Numbered from the stretch's first letter, positions 7,278-14,025 are shown. The stretch is 14,489 bases of DNA from an uncultured Collinsella sp. (GCA_902492185.1 CABUKY010000030.1:1-14489), one strand, 5' to 3'. The notes: a model not told the origin generated them from the sequence alone. Made by a program: numbers and translations.

Positions 7278-7427
7278 AAACTGTGGCGGTTTACTACGAT
7301 GAATCGCTCAACCGCGATCACTCCGAAACTTGTTGAACTAAAACCGCAGGTAGATGCCTTGCACTTTTTTGCGAAAAGCCGGCGTAGTTGGAATTTCTCA
7401 TTTCATCGTAGTAAACCGGCATAGTTT
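7278..7427. repeat. Inverted-repeat element between argS and rho
   Basis: The 26-nt arm at 7278-7303 is the reverse complement of 7402-7427 at 24 of 26 positions, with a perfect 17-bp core (CGGTTTACTACGATGAA at 7287-7303). The arms enclose 98 bases. A shorter unit related to AACTATGCCGGTTT occurs three times: plus orientation at 7279-7292, and minus orientation at 7413-7426 and 7375-7389. The element lies after the argS terminator and upstream of the presumed rho promoter and encodes no evident protein. It looks like a small palindromic repeat of the REP/MITE kind or a structured RNA; its copy number cannot be judged from one window. Confidence 0.7.
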
Positions 7428-7471
7428 CGTATTTCCAGCAGTTCCAAATTCGTCAATACGTCGGCGTTTGC

Positions 7472-7504
7472 AAAAAGCCCGACCTCCGTGGGAGATCGGG
7501 CTTT
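7472..7504 (-). terminator. Rho-independent terminator of argS
   Basis: On the minus strand, 7504-7491 pairs with 7487-7474: a 9-bp GC-rich stem with AAAGCCCGA/TCGGGCTTT ends, one G-U pair (7495/7483), then four more pairs closing a 3-nt GTG loop. A run of five U (7476-7472) follows. It lies 45 bases beyond the argS stop codon and ends the argS transcript before rho. Confidence 0.9.
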
Positions 7505-7549
7505 CAAGGCTCAGTTAAACCAAACCTGCGCGGTCAAATGACCCGCAGA

Positions 7550-9403
7550 TTACATCTGCTCGGGAGCGGAGACACCAACAAGGGTGAGCACCAGGGCGAG
7601 CGTCACGCGGACGGCATCGCAGGCGGCCAGACGGGCGCGCGAGAGCTCGGGGTCGACGGGACGGCCCTCGCTCGGCAGAACCTGGCAGGCGGCGTAGAAG
7701 CTGTGGAAGTCGCCGGCGAGCTCCTCGGCAAAGTGAGTCAGGCGGAACGGGGCACGATCGCGAGCGCAGCTGGCGATGAGGTCGGTGAGCTCGTTGAGCT
7801 TACGCGAAAGGGCGAGCTCGGTCGGGTCGGTCAGCAGAGAGTAATCGACGTTCTCACCGATGGCCTTGGCGGCGACGGCCTTCATGCCCATCTCAGCGGC
7901 CTGCTCAGCGGTAACGTCTGCGGCACGACGCAGGATGGAGCACACGCGAGCGTGAGCGTACTGCACGTAGTACACCGGGTTGGAGTTGTCGCGCTTCTTG
8001 ACGGCCTCGATATCGAAGTCGACCATCTGGTTGGAGCTCTTGGAGATGAGCGTGTAGCGAGCGGCGTCGGAGCCGACCTCGTCGACGAGCTCCTGCAGGG
8101 TCACCATGGTGCCCTTGCGCTTGGACATACGGACGGGCTTGCCGTTGCGCAGCAGATTGACGAGCTGGCCCAGCAGAACCTCAAACTTGCCGGGATAGCC
8201 AAGAGCGTCGCAGACGCAGCGGACGCGCTCGATGTAGCCGTGGTGGTCGGCGCCCCAGATGTCGATGACGTGGTCGACGCGCTGGAACTTATCCCAGTGA
8301 TAGGCAACGTCGGAGGCGAAGTAGGTGTACTCGCCATCGGACTTGATCAGGACGCGGTCCTTGTCGTCGCCCAGGTCGGTGGAGCGGAACCACAGGGCAC
8401 CGTCCTTGGTGTAGAGGTAGCCCATCTTGTCGAGCTTCTCAAAAGCGCGGTCGACGGCGGAGGTGCCGGCGGTCTCGCCCTCGGTGTCCTTCACGTACAG
8501 AGAGCGCTCGGAGAACCAACGATCGAAGTCGCAGTTAACGGCGTGGCAAAGGTCGCGCATGTTGTCGACCATCTTTACATAGCCGCGCTCGCGGAAGCTC
8601 TCCATGCGCTCCTGCGGATCGGCGTTGACCCACTTATCGCCGTCGGTGCGCCAGAACTCGGCAGCCTCGTCGATGATGTAGTCGCCGCCGTAGGAGTCCT
8701 TGCCCAGAGTCTCGGCAAAGTTGTCCTGATACGGATGGGTCTCGGGGTGCTCATCGTTCTCGTCGGCAACAAAGGCGTCGCGGTCGGCGATCAGCAGCTT
8801 GTGAGCCTCGTCGATATCCACGCCCTGCTTGGCGATGATGTCGGCAAGCTGCATATAGCGCGTGCTGATGGAGTTGCCGAAGGTGTTCATCTGAGAGCCG
8901 TGGTCGTTGATGTAGAACTCGCGCTGAATGTCGTAACCGGCGTGATCCATAACACGGCAAAGGGAGTCGCCCAGAGCGGCCCAGCGGCCATGGCCGATGT
9001 GCATGGGGCCGACGGGGTTGGCGGAGACGAACTCGACCTGGGTCTTCAGGCCGCCACCGACGTTGGACTTAGCGAAGTCCATGCCCTTCTCGCGGGCCTC
9101 GCCAAAGATGGCGTTCTTGACGGCAACGGAGAGGTAGAAGTTGATGAAGCCGGGGCCTGCGATCTCGACCTTCTCGATTGCGGGGTCCTCGGGCATATGG
9201 GCAACGACGGCCTCGGCGATCTTGCGCGGGGCGCAGTGAGCCAGCTTGGCGGACTTCAGGGCCATGGTGGAGGTCCACTCGCCATGAGAAGTGTCAGCCG
9301 GTCGCTCGATAGCGCAATCGTCAAGTTCAAATGCGGAAAGGTCGCCGGCCTCCTGGGCCGCAGCAAGCGCAGCGCGTACCAGCTCTTCAATCTTCTCGGG
9401 CAT
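7550..9403 (-). CDS. argS: Arginyl-tRNA synthetase
   Basis: ArgS is a class Ia aminoacyl-tRNA synthetase that joins arginine to tRNA-Arg using ATP. It has 617 residues, slightly longer than the ~560-590 usual for bacteria. The N-terminal Add-1 domain (about 1-110) includes the IAGPGFINFYL motif (81-91). The catalytic domain begins with EFVSANPVGPMHIGHGRW, with the HIGH signature at 135-138. MSKRKG at 426-431 is the KMSKS-like loop. The C-terminal helical anticodon-binding (DALR) domain starts near YYVQYAHARVCSILRR and ends with VTLALVLTLVGVSAPEQM. The start is the ATG at 9403, because AGGAGG (9413-9408) lies 4 bases upstream. An in-frame ATG at 9532 would add 43 residues that match nothing in the family and would run through the likely promoter. 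It is divergent from the CarD-like gene and ends at its own terminator (7472-7504). Confidence 0.97.
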   Translation of the reverse strand: MPEKIEELVRAALAAAQEAGDLSAFELDDCAIERPADTSHGEWTSTMALKSAKLAHCAPRKIAEAVVAHMPEDPAIEKVEIAGPGFINFYLSVAVKNAIFGEAREKGMDFAKSNVGGGLKTQVEFVSANPVGPMHIGHGRWAALGDSLCRVMDHAGYDIQREFYINDHGSQMNTFGNSISTRYMQLADIIAKQGVDIDEAHKLLIADRDAFVADENDEHPETHPYQDNFAETLGKDSYGGDYIIDEAAEFWRTDGDKWVNADPQERMESFRERGYVKMVDNMRDLCHAVNCDFDRWFSERSLYVKDTEGETAGTSAVDRAFEKLDKMGYLYTKDGALWFRSTDLGDDKDRVLIKSDGEYTYFASDVAYHWDKFQRVDHVIDIWGADHHGYIERVRCVCDALGYPGKFEVLLGQLVNLLRNGKPVRMSKRKGTMVTLQELVDEVGSDAARYTLISKSSNQMVDFDIEAVKKRDNSNPVYYVQYAHARVCSILRRAADVTAEQAAEMGMKAVAAKAIGENVDYSLLTDPTELALSRKLNELTDLIASCARDRAPFRLTHFAEELAGDFHSFYAACQVLPSEGRPVDPELSRARLAACDAVRVTLALVLTLVGVSAPEQM

Positions 9404-9407
9404 AGAT

Positions 9408-9413
9408 CCTCCT
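9408..9413 (-). promoter_or_regulatory. Ribosome-binding site that fixes the argS start
   Basis: The minus strand reads AGGAGG, 4 bases from the ATG at 9403-9401. It is a perfect Shine-Dalgarno sequence and excludes the longer frame starting at 9532. Confidence 0.9.
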
Positions 9414-9470
9414 TGTGTTAAAGCCCCCGAGCTCTTGGTCACTCGTAGGGCAAAAGCCAGAGTTTGTAGC

Positions 9471-9499
9471 ACTCTATCACAAGCGACGGGCACTGTCGC
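9471..9499 (-). promoter_or_regulatory. Candidate argS promoter
   Basis: On the minus strand, GCGACA (9499-9494) and TAGAGT (9476-9471) are separated by exactly 17 bases, and each matches four of six sigma-70-type consensus positions. Transcription would start near 9464, giving a ~60-nt leader that is too short for a T-box riboswitch. Confidence 0.4.
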
Positions 9500-9575
9500 A
9501 GGGTAAAGCCAATCGATATTGCATATGCACAAAATTGACTACAGCTTGTATGGAGTCACTCAAAGATGCCAGTCT

Positions 9576-9594
9576 GCCTGCAGATTATGCAGGC
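9576..9594. other. Short perfect inverted repeat in the argS/CarD-like divergent region
   Basis: GCCTGCA (9576-9582) and TGCAGGC (9588-9594) form a 7-bp stem around GATTA. It lies in the AT-rich 340-bp region between the two divergent genes, outside both candidate core promoters. It could be an operator-like site or a chance palindrome. Apart from this and the two promoters, I see only two copies of TGCATAAAG (9603-9611 and 9672-9680) in this region. Confidence 0.35.
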
Positions 9595-9687
9595 GTTGAA
9601 AATGCATAAAGGTGTGAATGAGCTGCGCCTGTTATCGAATACTCTTACCTATCGGAGTTGTGTGCTTTTCCTGCATAAAGTAAGGGT

Positions 9688-9716
9688 TTGCGCACGTCAG
9701 CGTGTTATTCTAGACA
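9688..9716 (+). promoter_or_regulatory. Candidate promoter of the CarD-like gene
   Basis: TTGCGC (9688-9693) and TAGACA (9711-9716) are 17 bases apart, a good sigma-70-type arrangement. Transcription would start near 9723, about 23 bases before the ATG, and GGAGG at 9737-9741 lies between them. Confidence 0.45.
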
Positions 9717-9745
9717 TACGTAAATTCGTATAAGTTGGAGGTAGC

Positions 9746-10231
9746 ATGTTCTCAATCGGTCAACACGTCATTCATCCGGGTCAGGGAGTCTGCACCGTCG
9801 TCGGTTTTAGGGACGACACACCGCAGCCCATGCTACTGCTCGAGACCAAGCAGGGACATGCGCAGACGATCCTCATGTACCCCGTGGCGCAGGCCGACCG
9901 TTTGCACGCCGCCATCTCGCAGCAAGATGCCGAGCACCTGCTGAGCCACTATGACGAGCTGGAGTGCGACACCTTTACCGAGCGCAACAGCTCGCTTGAG
10001 GAGACGCACTTTAAGCAGCAGCTCAAGCTGGGCGCACCCGAGACGGTCCGCGTGGCAAAGACCATGATGCACCGCATTCGCCAGGCCGAGGAAGCTGATA
10101 AAAAACCCAGCTCCTACTACATGCGCGTACTCAAGGAGGCCAAACGCCGCTCCATCGAGGAGTTCGCCGTGGCCTTGGGCGTCACCGAGGAGGCCGCCGA
10201 AGCCCGCCTAGCCCAAGCCGCCCTCAACTAA
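9746..10231 (+). CDS. CarD/CdnL-like RNA polymerase-binding regulator
   Basis: This 161-residue protein starts with a CarD/CdnL/TRCF RNA-polymerase-interaction domain. The opening FSIGQHVIHPGQGVCTVVGF (2-21) is the typical V/I-G-x-x-V-x-H-P-x-x-G-V pattern, and the short beta-rich fold ends near residue 55 (TILMYPVAQADRL). The rest (about 60-160) is helical and rich in charged residues, as in the CarD C-terminal domain. CarD proteins bind the RNA polymerase beta subunit and stabilise the open promoter complex. This protein contains no tryptophan, although the mycobacterial CarD residue W85 is the one that wedges into promoter DNA, so its mechanism may differ. GGAGG at 9737-9741 sits 4 bases before the ATG. 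The gene is divergent from argS, followed by its own terminator, and probably monocistronic. Family assignment is fairly secure; its exact role is inferred. Confidence 0.85.
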   Translation: MFSIGQHVIHPGQGVCTVVGFRDDTPQPMLLLETKQGHAQTILMYPVAQADRLHAAISQQDAEHLLSHYDELECDTFTERNSSLEETHFKQQLKLGAPETVRVAKTMMHRIRQAEEADKKPSSYYMRVLKEAKRRSIEEFAVALGVTEEAAEARLAQAALN

Positions 10232-10244
10232 CCCATCCGCGCCA

Positions 10245-10285
10245 AAAACCACCACAAAGGGAACAGGCACCTTTGTGGTGGTTTT
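10245..10285 (+). terminator. Terminator of the CarD-like gene (copy 1 of a twin hairpin)
   Basis: AAAACCACCACAAAGG (10245-10260) is perfectly complementary to 10270-10285, giving a 16-bp stem with a 9-nt loop, followed by CTTGTTCT. It begins 14 bases after the stop codon. The same hairpin, identical at 39 of 41 positions, recurs at 10955-10995. Confidence 0.9.
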
Positions 10286-10339
10286 CTTGTTCTAGTAGTA
10301 TTCATTCTTATCGATACCCACGAGCACAAGGAGTCTCTT

Positions 10340-10939
10340 ATGGCAGAGCCGCTTACCGCCGGAATCACCCGCGACCGCGCGTTCGAACTGCTCAATGAGC
10401 ACAACAAGGACCCGTTCCATATCACCCATGGCGAGACGGTCGAGGGCACTATGCGCTACTTTGCGCGCGAGTTCGACCCCGAGAACGAGGAGTTTTGGGG
10501 CATCGTCGGTCTGCTGCACGACCTAGATTGGGAGGAGCATGAGGACGACCCCATGAACCACACCATCTATGCTGCCAAGATTCTTAAGGATGAAGGTGCG
10601 TCTCCCGAGCTCATTCGCGCCATCCAGACGCACACGTCAGACTTCAATACCTCGCTGCCCAAGCCCGAGCTGCAGATGGAAAAGATCCTGTTTGCCTGCG
10701 ATGAGCTCACCGGCCTGATCGGCGCTGCAGTCATCATGCGCCCGAGCAAGAGCGTTATGGACTTTACGACCAAGTCGCTCAAGAAGAAGTTCAAGGACAA
10801 GCGCTTTGCCGCCGGCTGCTCGCGCGACGTGATTTCGCAGGGCGCCGAGATGCTGGGCTGGGAGCTTCCTGAGCTCTTCGACCGCACCATCGCAGCCATG
10901 CAGTCCTTCGCCCCCGACCACGATACCTTCCAGGCCTAA
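10340..10939 (+). CDS. HD-domain metal-dependent phosphohydrolase
   Basis: This 199-residue soluble protein belongs to the HD superfamily. Candidate metal ligands are H30 (HITHGETV), the paired H60-D61 in GLLHDLDWE, H74 (MNHTIYAA), H98 (IQTHTSDF) and D121 (ACDELTGLI), which fits the spaced H...HD...H...H...D pattern of HDIG-type phosphohydrolases. Such enzymes remove phosphate from nucleotides or other small phosphorylated substrates; the substrate here is unknown. The small size and absence of any sensory or RelA/GGDEF partner domain suggest a stand-alone hydrolase. AAGGAG (10328-10333) lies 6 bases before the ATG. A weak promoter (TTGTGG at 10273-10278 and TAGTAT at 10296-10301, 17 bases apart) would overlap the preceding terminator stem. 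The gene is isolated between two nearly identical terminators, so it is likely transcribed alone. Confidence 0.85.
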   Translation: MAEPLTAGITRDRAFELLNEHNKDPFHITHGETVEGTMRYFAREFDPENEEFWGIVGLLHDLDWEEHEDDPMNHTIYAAKILKDEGASPELIRAIQTHTSDFNTSLPKPELQMEKILFACDELTGLIGAAVIMRPSKSVMDFTTKSLKKKFKDKRFAAGCSRDVISQGAEMLGWELPELFDRTIAAMQSFAPDHDTFQA

Positions 10940-10954
10940 CCGCCCGCGCCACTT

Positions 10955-10995
10955 AAAACCACCACAAAGGGGAAAGGCACCTTTGTGGTGGTTTT
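10955..10995. terminator. Bidirectional terminator between the HD gene and proA (copy 2 of a twin hairpin)
   Basis: AAAACCACCACAAAGG (10955-10970) pairs perfectly with 10980-10995 around the 9-nt loop GGAAAGGCA. T runs follow on the plus strand (TTTTTG) and a shorter one on the minus strand (TTTTAAG). It sits between the convergent HD gene (stop at 10939) and proA (stop at 11010), so it probably serves both. Confidence 0.9.
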
Positions 10996-11009
10996 TGTTT
11001 GCGCGGACG

Positions 11010-12296
11010 CTAGGGGCGAACCTGGCCGGTGCCTCGGAGCTTGTATTTGTAGGTGGTGAGGGCCTCGGCGGCAAAGGGGCCACGGGCGTGGAGTTTTTGG
11101 GTCGAGATGCCGATCTCGGCGCCCAGGCCAAACTCGCCGCCGTCGGTGAAACGCGTGCTGGCGTTGGAGTACACGGCCGAGGCATCGACCGCATCCAGGA
11201 AGCGCTCGCAAGCATCCGTATCCTCGGCAACGATGGCCTCGGAGTGCATCGTGCCGTAGCGGTTGATGTGTGCGATGGCCTCGTCCTCGTTTGCCACGAC
11301 CTTCACGCTCATCTCGAGCGCCAGGTACTCGCGACCCCAGTCCTCCTCAGTCGCGGCGACGTAGTTGTCGCCCTCGGCAAGCCCGGCGTCGGCGCATGCG
11401 GCGCACGTGGCCTCGTCGCCGTGAATGAGCACGCCGTGGTCGTGCAATACAGCAACGACCGCAGGCAAAAACGCATCGGCCACAGCACGGTCGACCAGCA
11501 GCGACTCGGCGGCATTGCACACGCCTACGCGCTGGGTCTTGGCATTAACGATAATGTTGAGCGCCTTATCAAAGTCGGCGGATTCATGCACGTAGATGTG
11601 GCAGTTGCCCGTGCCCGTCTCGATCACCGGCACAAGCGACTCGCGCACGCAGCGCTGGATCAGGCCTGCACCTCCGCGCGGAATGAGTACGTCGACAATA
11701 CCGCGGAGCTTCATGAGCTCGCCGGTAGCCTCGCGGTCGGTGGACTCGATCATCGACACGGCCTCGCGCGGGAAGCCCTTGGCCTCGAGCGCATCGGCCA
11801 GCAGCTCGGCGATCATGGCACACGAGTGATAGGCCAGCGAGCCGCCGCGTAGAATGCAGGCGTTGCCGGTACGGATGCAGATGCCTGCGGCGTCGGCCGT
11901 CACGTTGGGGCGCGCCTCGTAGACCATGGCGACCAGGCCCAACGGCACGCTCACGCGGGTCAGGTCCACACCGCTCGCAAGCACGCGGTGGTCGAGCACG
12001 CGGCCGACGGGATCGGGCAGCTCGGCGAGCTTCTCCAAACCGGCGGCCATGCCCTCGACGCGCTCAGGCGTCAGCAGCAGACGGTCGAGCAGACCGGCTG
12101 AAGTGCCCGCATCGCACGCGGCGGACATATCGAGCTCGTTAGCGGCGACGATGGAGTCGACACCGTTGCGCAGTGCTGCGGCCATGGCGCGCACGGCCTC
12201 CTGACGCTGCTCATCGCTCGCCGTGGCAAGCGAGGCCGACGCTGCCTTGGCGGCAACGGCAAGATCGTGGACATACGTGGCTATATCGACCGACAT
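11010..12296 (-). CDS. proA: Glutamate-5-semialdehyde dehydrogenase (gamma-glutamyl phosphate reductase)
   Basis: ProA reduces gamma-glutamyl phosphate with NADPH to glutamate-5-semialdehyde, the second step of proline synthesis from glutamate. The protein has 428 residues, close to the ~417 usual for bacteria, and belongs to the aldehyde dehydrogenase superfamily. VPLGLVAMVYEARPNVTADAAG (117-138) is a conserved family block. NACILRGGS (145-153) is the nucleotide-binding stretch. DVLIPRGGAGLI and VIETGTGNCHIYV follow, and the catalytic cysteine is C260 in QRVGVCNAAESLLVD. The carboxyl end has FGLGAEIGISTQKLHARGPFA, also diagnostic. The ATG at 12296 starts right at the expected N-terminus; AAGGG and a more distant AGGAG precede it, neither ideal. 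Its pathway partner proB lies ~1.7 kb away on the same strand, with an opposite-strand hydrolase between them. No clear promoter was found in the 112-base gap upstream. Confidence 0.97.
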   Translation of the reverse strand: MSVDIATYVHDLAVAAKAASASLATASDEQRQEAVRAMAAALRNGVDSIVAANELDMSAACDAGTSAGLLDRLLLTPERVEGMAAGLEKLAELPDPVGRVLDHRVLASGVDLTRVSVPLGLVAMVYEARPNVTADAAGICIRTGNACILRGGSLAYHSCAMIAELLADALEAKGFPREAVSMIESTDREATGELMKLRGIVDVLIPRGGAGLIQRCVRESLVPVIETGTGNCHIYVHESADFDKALNIIVNAKTQRVGVCNAAESLLVDRAVADAFLPAVVAVLHDHGVLIHGDEATCAACADAGLAEGDNYVAATEEDWGREYLALEMSVKVVANEDEAIAHINRYGTMHSEAIVAEDTDACERFLDAVDASAVYSNASTRFTDGGEFGLGAEIGISTQKLHARGPFAAEALTTYKYKLRGTGQVRP

Positions 12297-12339
12297 GGAC
12301 GGCCCTTTCTCCTAGAAGTTTGCAACCATGGTAGCCGAT

Positions 12340-12370
12340 TTGCGCATGGCCTCGCCCGCGGCGGTAGAAT
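12340..12370 (+). promoter_or_regulatory. Candidate promoter of the alpha/beta hydrolase gene
   Basis: TAGAAT (12365-12370) matches five of six -10 positions. TTGCGC (12340-12345), also used in the candidate promoter of the CarD-like gene, lies 19 bases upstream, a slightly long spacing. Transcription from here would begin near 12377, inside the longer open frame, which favours the start codon at 12409. Confidence 0.35.
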
Positions 12371-12408
12371 TGGTCAACCCGAAACACCGCAACGAACGGA
12401 AGACTCAC

Positions 12409-13827
12409 ATGGCCCTCATCACTTCGTACCACGTCCCCGGCCTTTACGTCGAGGACCACAGCATCGACGTCCCCCTTGACTGGCGCGGCCTGGAGCCGAT
12501 GCTCCTGGCCGTCGGCAGCACCATGCGCCGCGGCGCTATGCCGGCACCCATCGCCGGCGCGCCCGAGAGCATCAAGCTCTTCTACCGCGTGGTTTGCGTG
12601 CCCGACCGCATCAACGACGATCTGCCGCTGCTCCTGTTTTTGCAGGGCGGCCCCGGCGGCGAGAGCCCACGTCCGCTGTCGCCCACAAGCGACGGCTGGA
12701 TCGAGGAGGCCGTCAAGCACTTCCGCGTGGTCCTTCCCGACCAGCGCGGCACCGGACGCAGTAGCTGCGTGGACGGACGCACGATCAAGGCACTGGGTGA
12801 TCGCGCAACGGCCGCCGGCGCCGATACAGCACGCTCGCAGGCGGACTTCCTCAAGCGCCACCTCGCCAGCTCCATCGTGCGCGATTTTGAGTACCTGCGC
12901 CTAGTGGGCTTTGGCGGCAAGCCGTGGGTCACGCTCGGCCAAAGCTACGGCGGTTTTTTGACGCTGAGCTACCTGTCGCTCTTCCCCGAGGGCGTGGCGG
13001 CGAGCTTTACCTGCGGCGGAATCCCCCACGTGCCGGCGAGCGCAAGCGAGGTCTACGCGCACACCTTCCCGCGTATGGCCGCCAAGACGCAGCAGTATTA
13101 CGACCGCTACCCCGCCGACGTCGAGCGCGTGGCAGCCCTGGCCGATGCGCTCGAGGCTCAGAAGCCCGTACTGCCCGACGGCTCGCCGATGACGGTCGAG
13201 CGCCTACAGCTCATGGGCAGCGACTTTGGCATGAAGCCGAGCTTTGAGCGCATGCATTGGATTATCGATCACGCGTTTGTTGACGGCGACGGCACGCTGA
13301 CCTGCGGCGCCTCGGTATCTGACAGCTTTTTGATGCGCGTCTTCGAGCGCACCAACACGCGCACGAATCCGCTGTACTGGACGCTGCAGGAGTTTATCTA
13401 TGCCGACGGCGATACCCTGCCGATTCGCTGGGCAGCAGCAGAGGAGAAGGCCCATCGTGCCGAGTTCGACACACTCGCGCGCCCGCTCATGTTTACCGGC
13501 GAGGCCATGTTCCCGTGGATGTTTGAGCAGATGCCCGAGCTTATGCCCTTTAAGCCCGCCATGGACCTGCTGATGGAAGACACCAGCTGGGACAAGATCT
13601 ACGACCCGCAGCGACTGGCGTGCAACGAGGTGCCGCTCCAGGCCGCGGTGTATTTCGACGACATGTACGTCGATTCGGGCTTGCAGCTCGATACGCTCAG
13701 CCGCGTGGGCAACTCGCATGCCTGGGTGACCAACGAGTTCGAGCACGACGGTCTGCACGGCAGCGTGGTGTTCAAGCACCTCTTCGACGAAGCCCTCAAC
13801 CGCGGAGACCTGCGCCGGATCTTCTAG
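12409..13827 (+). CDS. Alpha/beta-hydrolase, prolyl aminopeptidase-like (peptidase family S33)
   Basis: This 472-residue serine hydrolase resembles the larger prolyl aminopeptidases (proline iminopeptidases), which remove N-terminal proline from peptides. LQGGPGGESPRP supplies the oxyanion-hole GGPGG motif. VVLPDQRGTGRSS is the family's DQRGTGxS block. GQSYGGFLTLSYL holds the nucleophile S179. Likely triad partners are an aspartate in YFDDMYVDS (417-422) and a histidine in EHDGLHGS (H446 or H450). No signal peptide is visible, so it is probably cytoplasmic. The ATG at 12409 is chosen because GGAAGA (12398-12403) precedes it, the strong -10 lies at 12365, and the product MALITSYHVPGLYVEDH begins cleanly; the in-frame ATG at 12328 would overlap the promoter. 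It lies between proA and proB, both on the opposite strand, which supports a link to proline supply. Exact substrate specificity is inferred. Confidence 0.85.
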   Translation: MALITSYHVPGLYVEDHSIDVPLDWRGLEPMLLAVGSTMRRGAMPAPIAGAPESIKLFYRVVCVPDRINDDLPLLLFLQGGPGGESPRPLSPTSDGWIEEAVKHFRVVLPDQRGTGRSSCVDGRTIKALGDRATAAGADTARSQADFLKRHLASSIVRDFEYLRLVGFGGKPWVTLGQSYGGFLTLSYLSLFPEGVAASFTCGGIPHVPASASEVYAHTFPRMAAKTQQYYDRYPADVERVAALADALEAQKPVLPDGSPMTVERLQLMGSDFGMKPSFERMHWIIDHAFVDGDGTLTCGASVSDSFLMRVFERTNTRTNPLYWTLQEFIYADGDTLPIRWAAAEEKAHRAEFDTLARPLMFTGEAMFPWMFEQMPELMPFKPAMDLLMEDTSWDKIYDPQRLACNEVPLQAAVYFDDMYVDSGLQLDTLSRVGNSHAWVTNEFEHDGLHGSVVFKHLFDEALNRGDLRRIF

Positions 13828-13836
13828 CAAAGGAGT

Positions 13837-13880
13837 GTCCCCACCTGCCGGCACAAAAGGAACGTCCCCAAGTGCCGGCA
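13837..13880. repeat. Two tandem 27-base units after the hydrolase gene
   Basis: A 17-base segment beginning GTCCCCA and ending TGCCGGCA occurs at 13837-13853 and again at 13864-13880, identical at 15 of 17 positions with a 27-base period. Each copy contains the palindrome TGCCGGCA. The pair starts 10 bases after the hydrolase stop codon. It has no obvious terminator U-tract; its function is unknown. Confidence 0.6.
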
Positions 13881-13913
13881 ACGACAATGCCGCAGGTAGA
13901 GGACGGAAAGCGA

Positions 13914-14011
13914 AAACGCCCCTAAGCGAGCAAGGTGACGTGAAAGAGGAGGGCATTGACCTTTTGGTCATACCCGACGATTGAACGTCAGATTGCCGCT
14001 TAGGGGCGTTT
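13914..14011. repeat. Long nested hairpin element between the hydrolase gene and proB
   Basis: A perfect 15-bp outer stem joins AAACGCCCCTAAGCG (13914-13928) to its complement at 13997-14011. After a bulged A at 13929 the fold continues inward with GCAA/TTGC (13930-13933 and 13993-13996), a 2x2 internal loop, and TGACGT/ACGTCA (13936-13941 and 13985-13990). At the tip is a TGACC-TTTT-GGTCA hairpin (13957-13970). It sits between convergent genes, so it may act as a bidirectional terminator, but only short T runs (TTT or TTTT) follow on either strand and it is far larger than the other terminators here. A structured RNA or a palindromic mobile repeat is also possible. Confidence 0.65.
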
Positions 14012-14025
14012 GCAGCGTCAATTGG

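Larger units (their letters stand above)
7022..7473. other. Long AT-richer intergenic region upstream of rho
   Basis: About 450 bases separate the rho GTG from the argS terminator. They hold the presumed rho leader, with a small hairpin at 7102-7120, a weak rho promoter candidate at 7166-7193, and the inverted-repeat element at 7278-7427. I found no protein-coding frame with a ribosome-binding site here on either strand. The base composition is clearly lower in GC than the flanking genes. Confidence 0.6.

Noticed and set aside
7538..9421. 627-codon open frame on the plus strand opposite argS
   Set aside because: It is a complement of almost the whole argS gene, with Val/Gly/Asp-biased composition and no family features. 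argS is certain from its HIGH and MSKRKG motifs.
9404..9532. T-box riboswitch or N-terminal extension upstream of argS
   Set aside because: The likely leader is only about 60 bases, with no T-box consensus or specifier stem. The upstream codons match no ArgS domain, and a perfect AGGAGG marks the start at 9403.
13204..13971. 255-codon minus-strand open frame opposite the hydrolase, near proB
   Set aside because: It is antisense to the hydrolase's conserved C-terminal half, has no ribosome-binding site or known motif, and would run through the tandem repeats.
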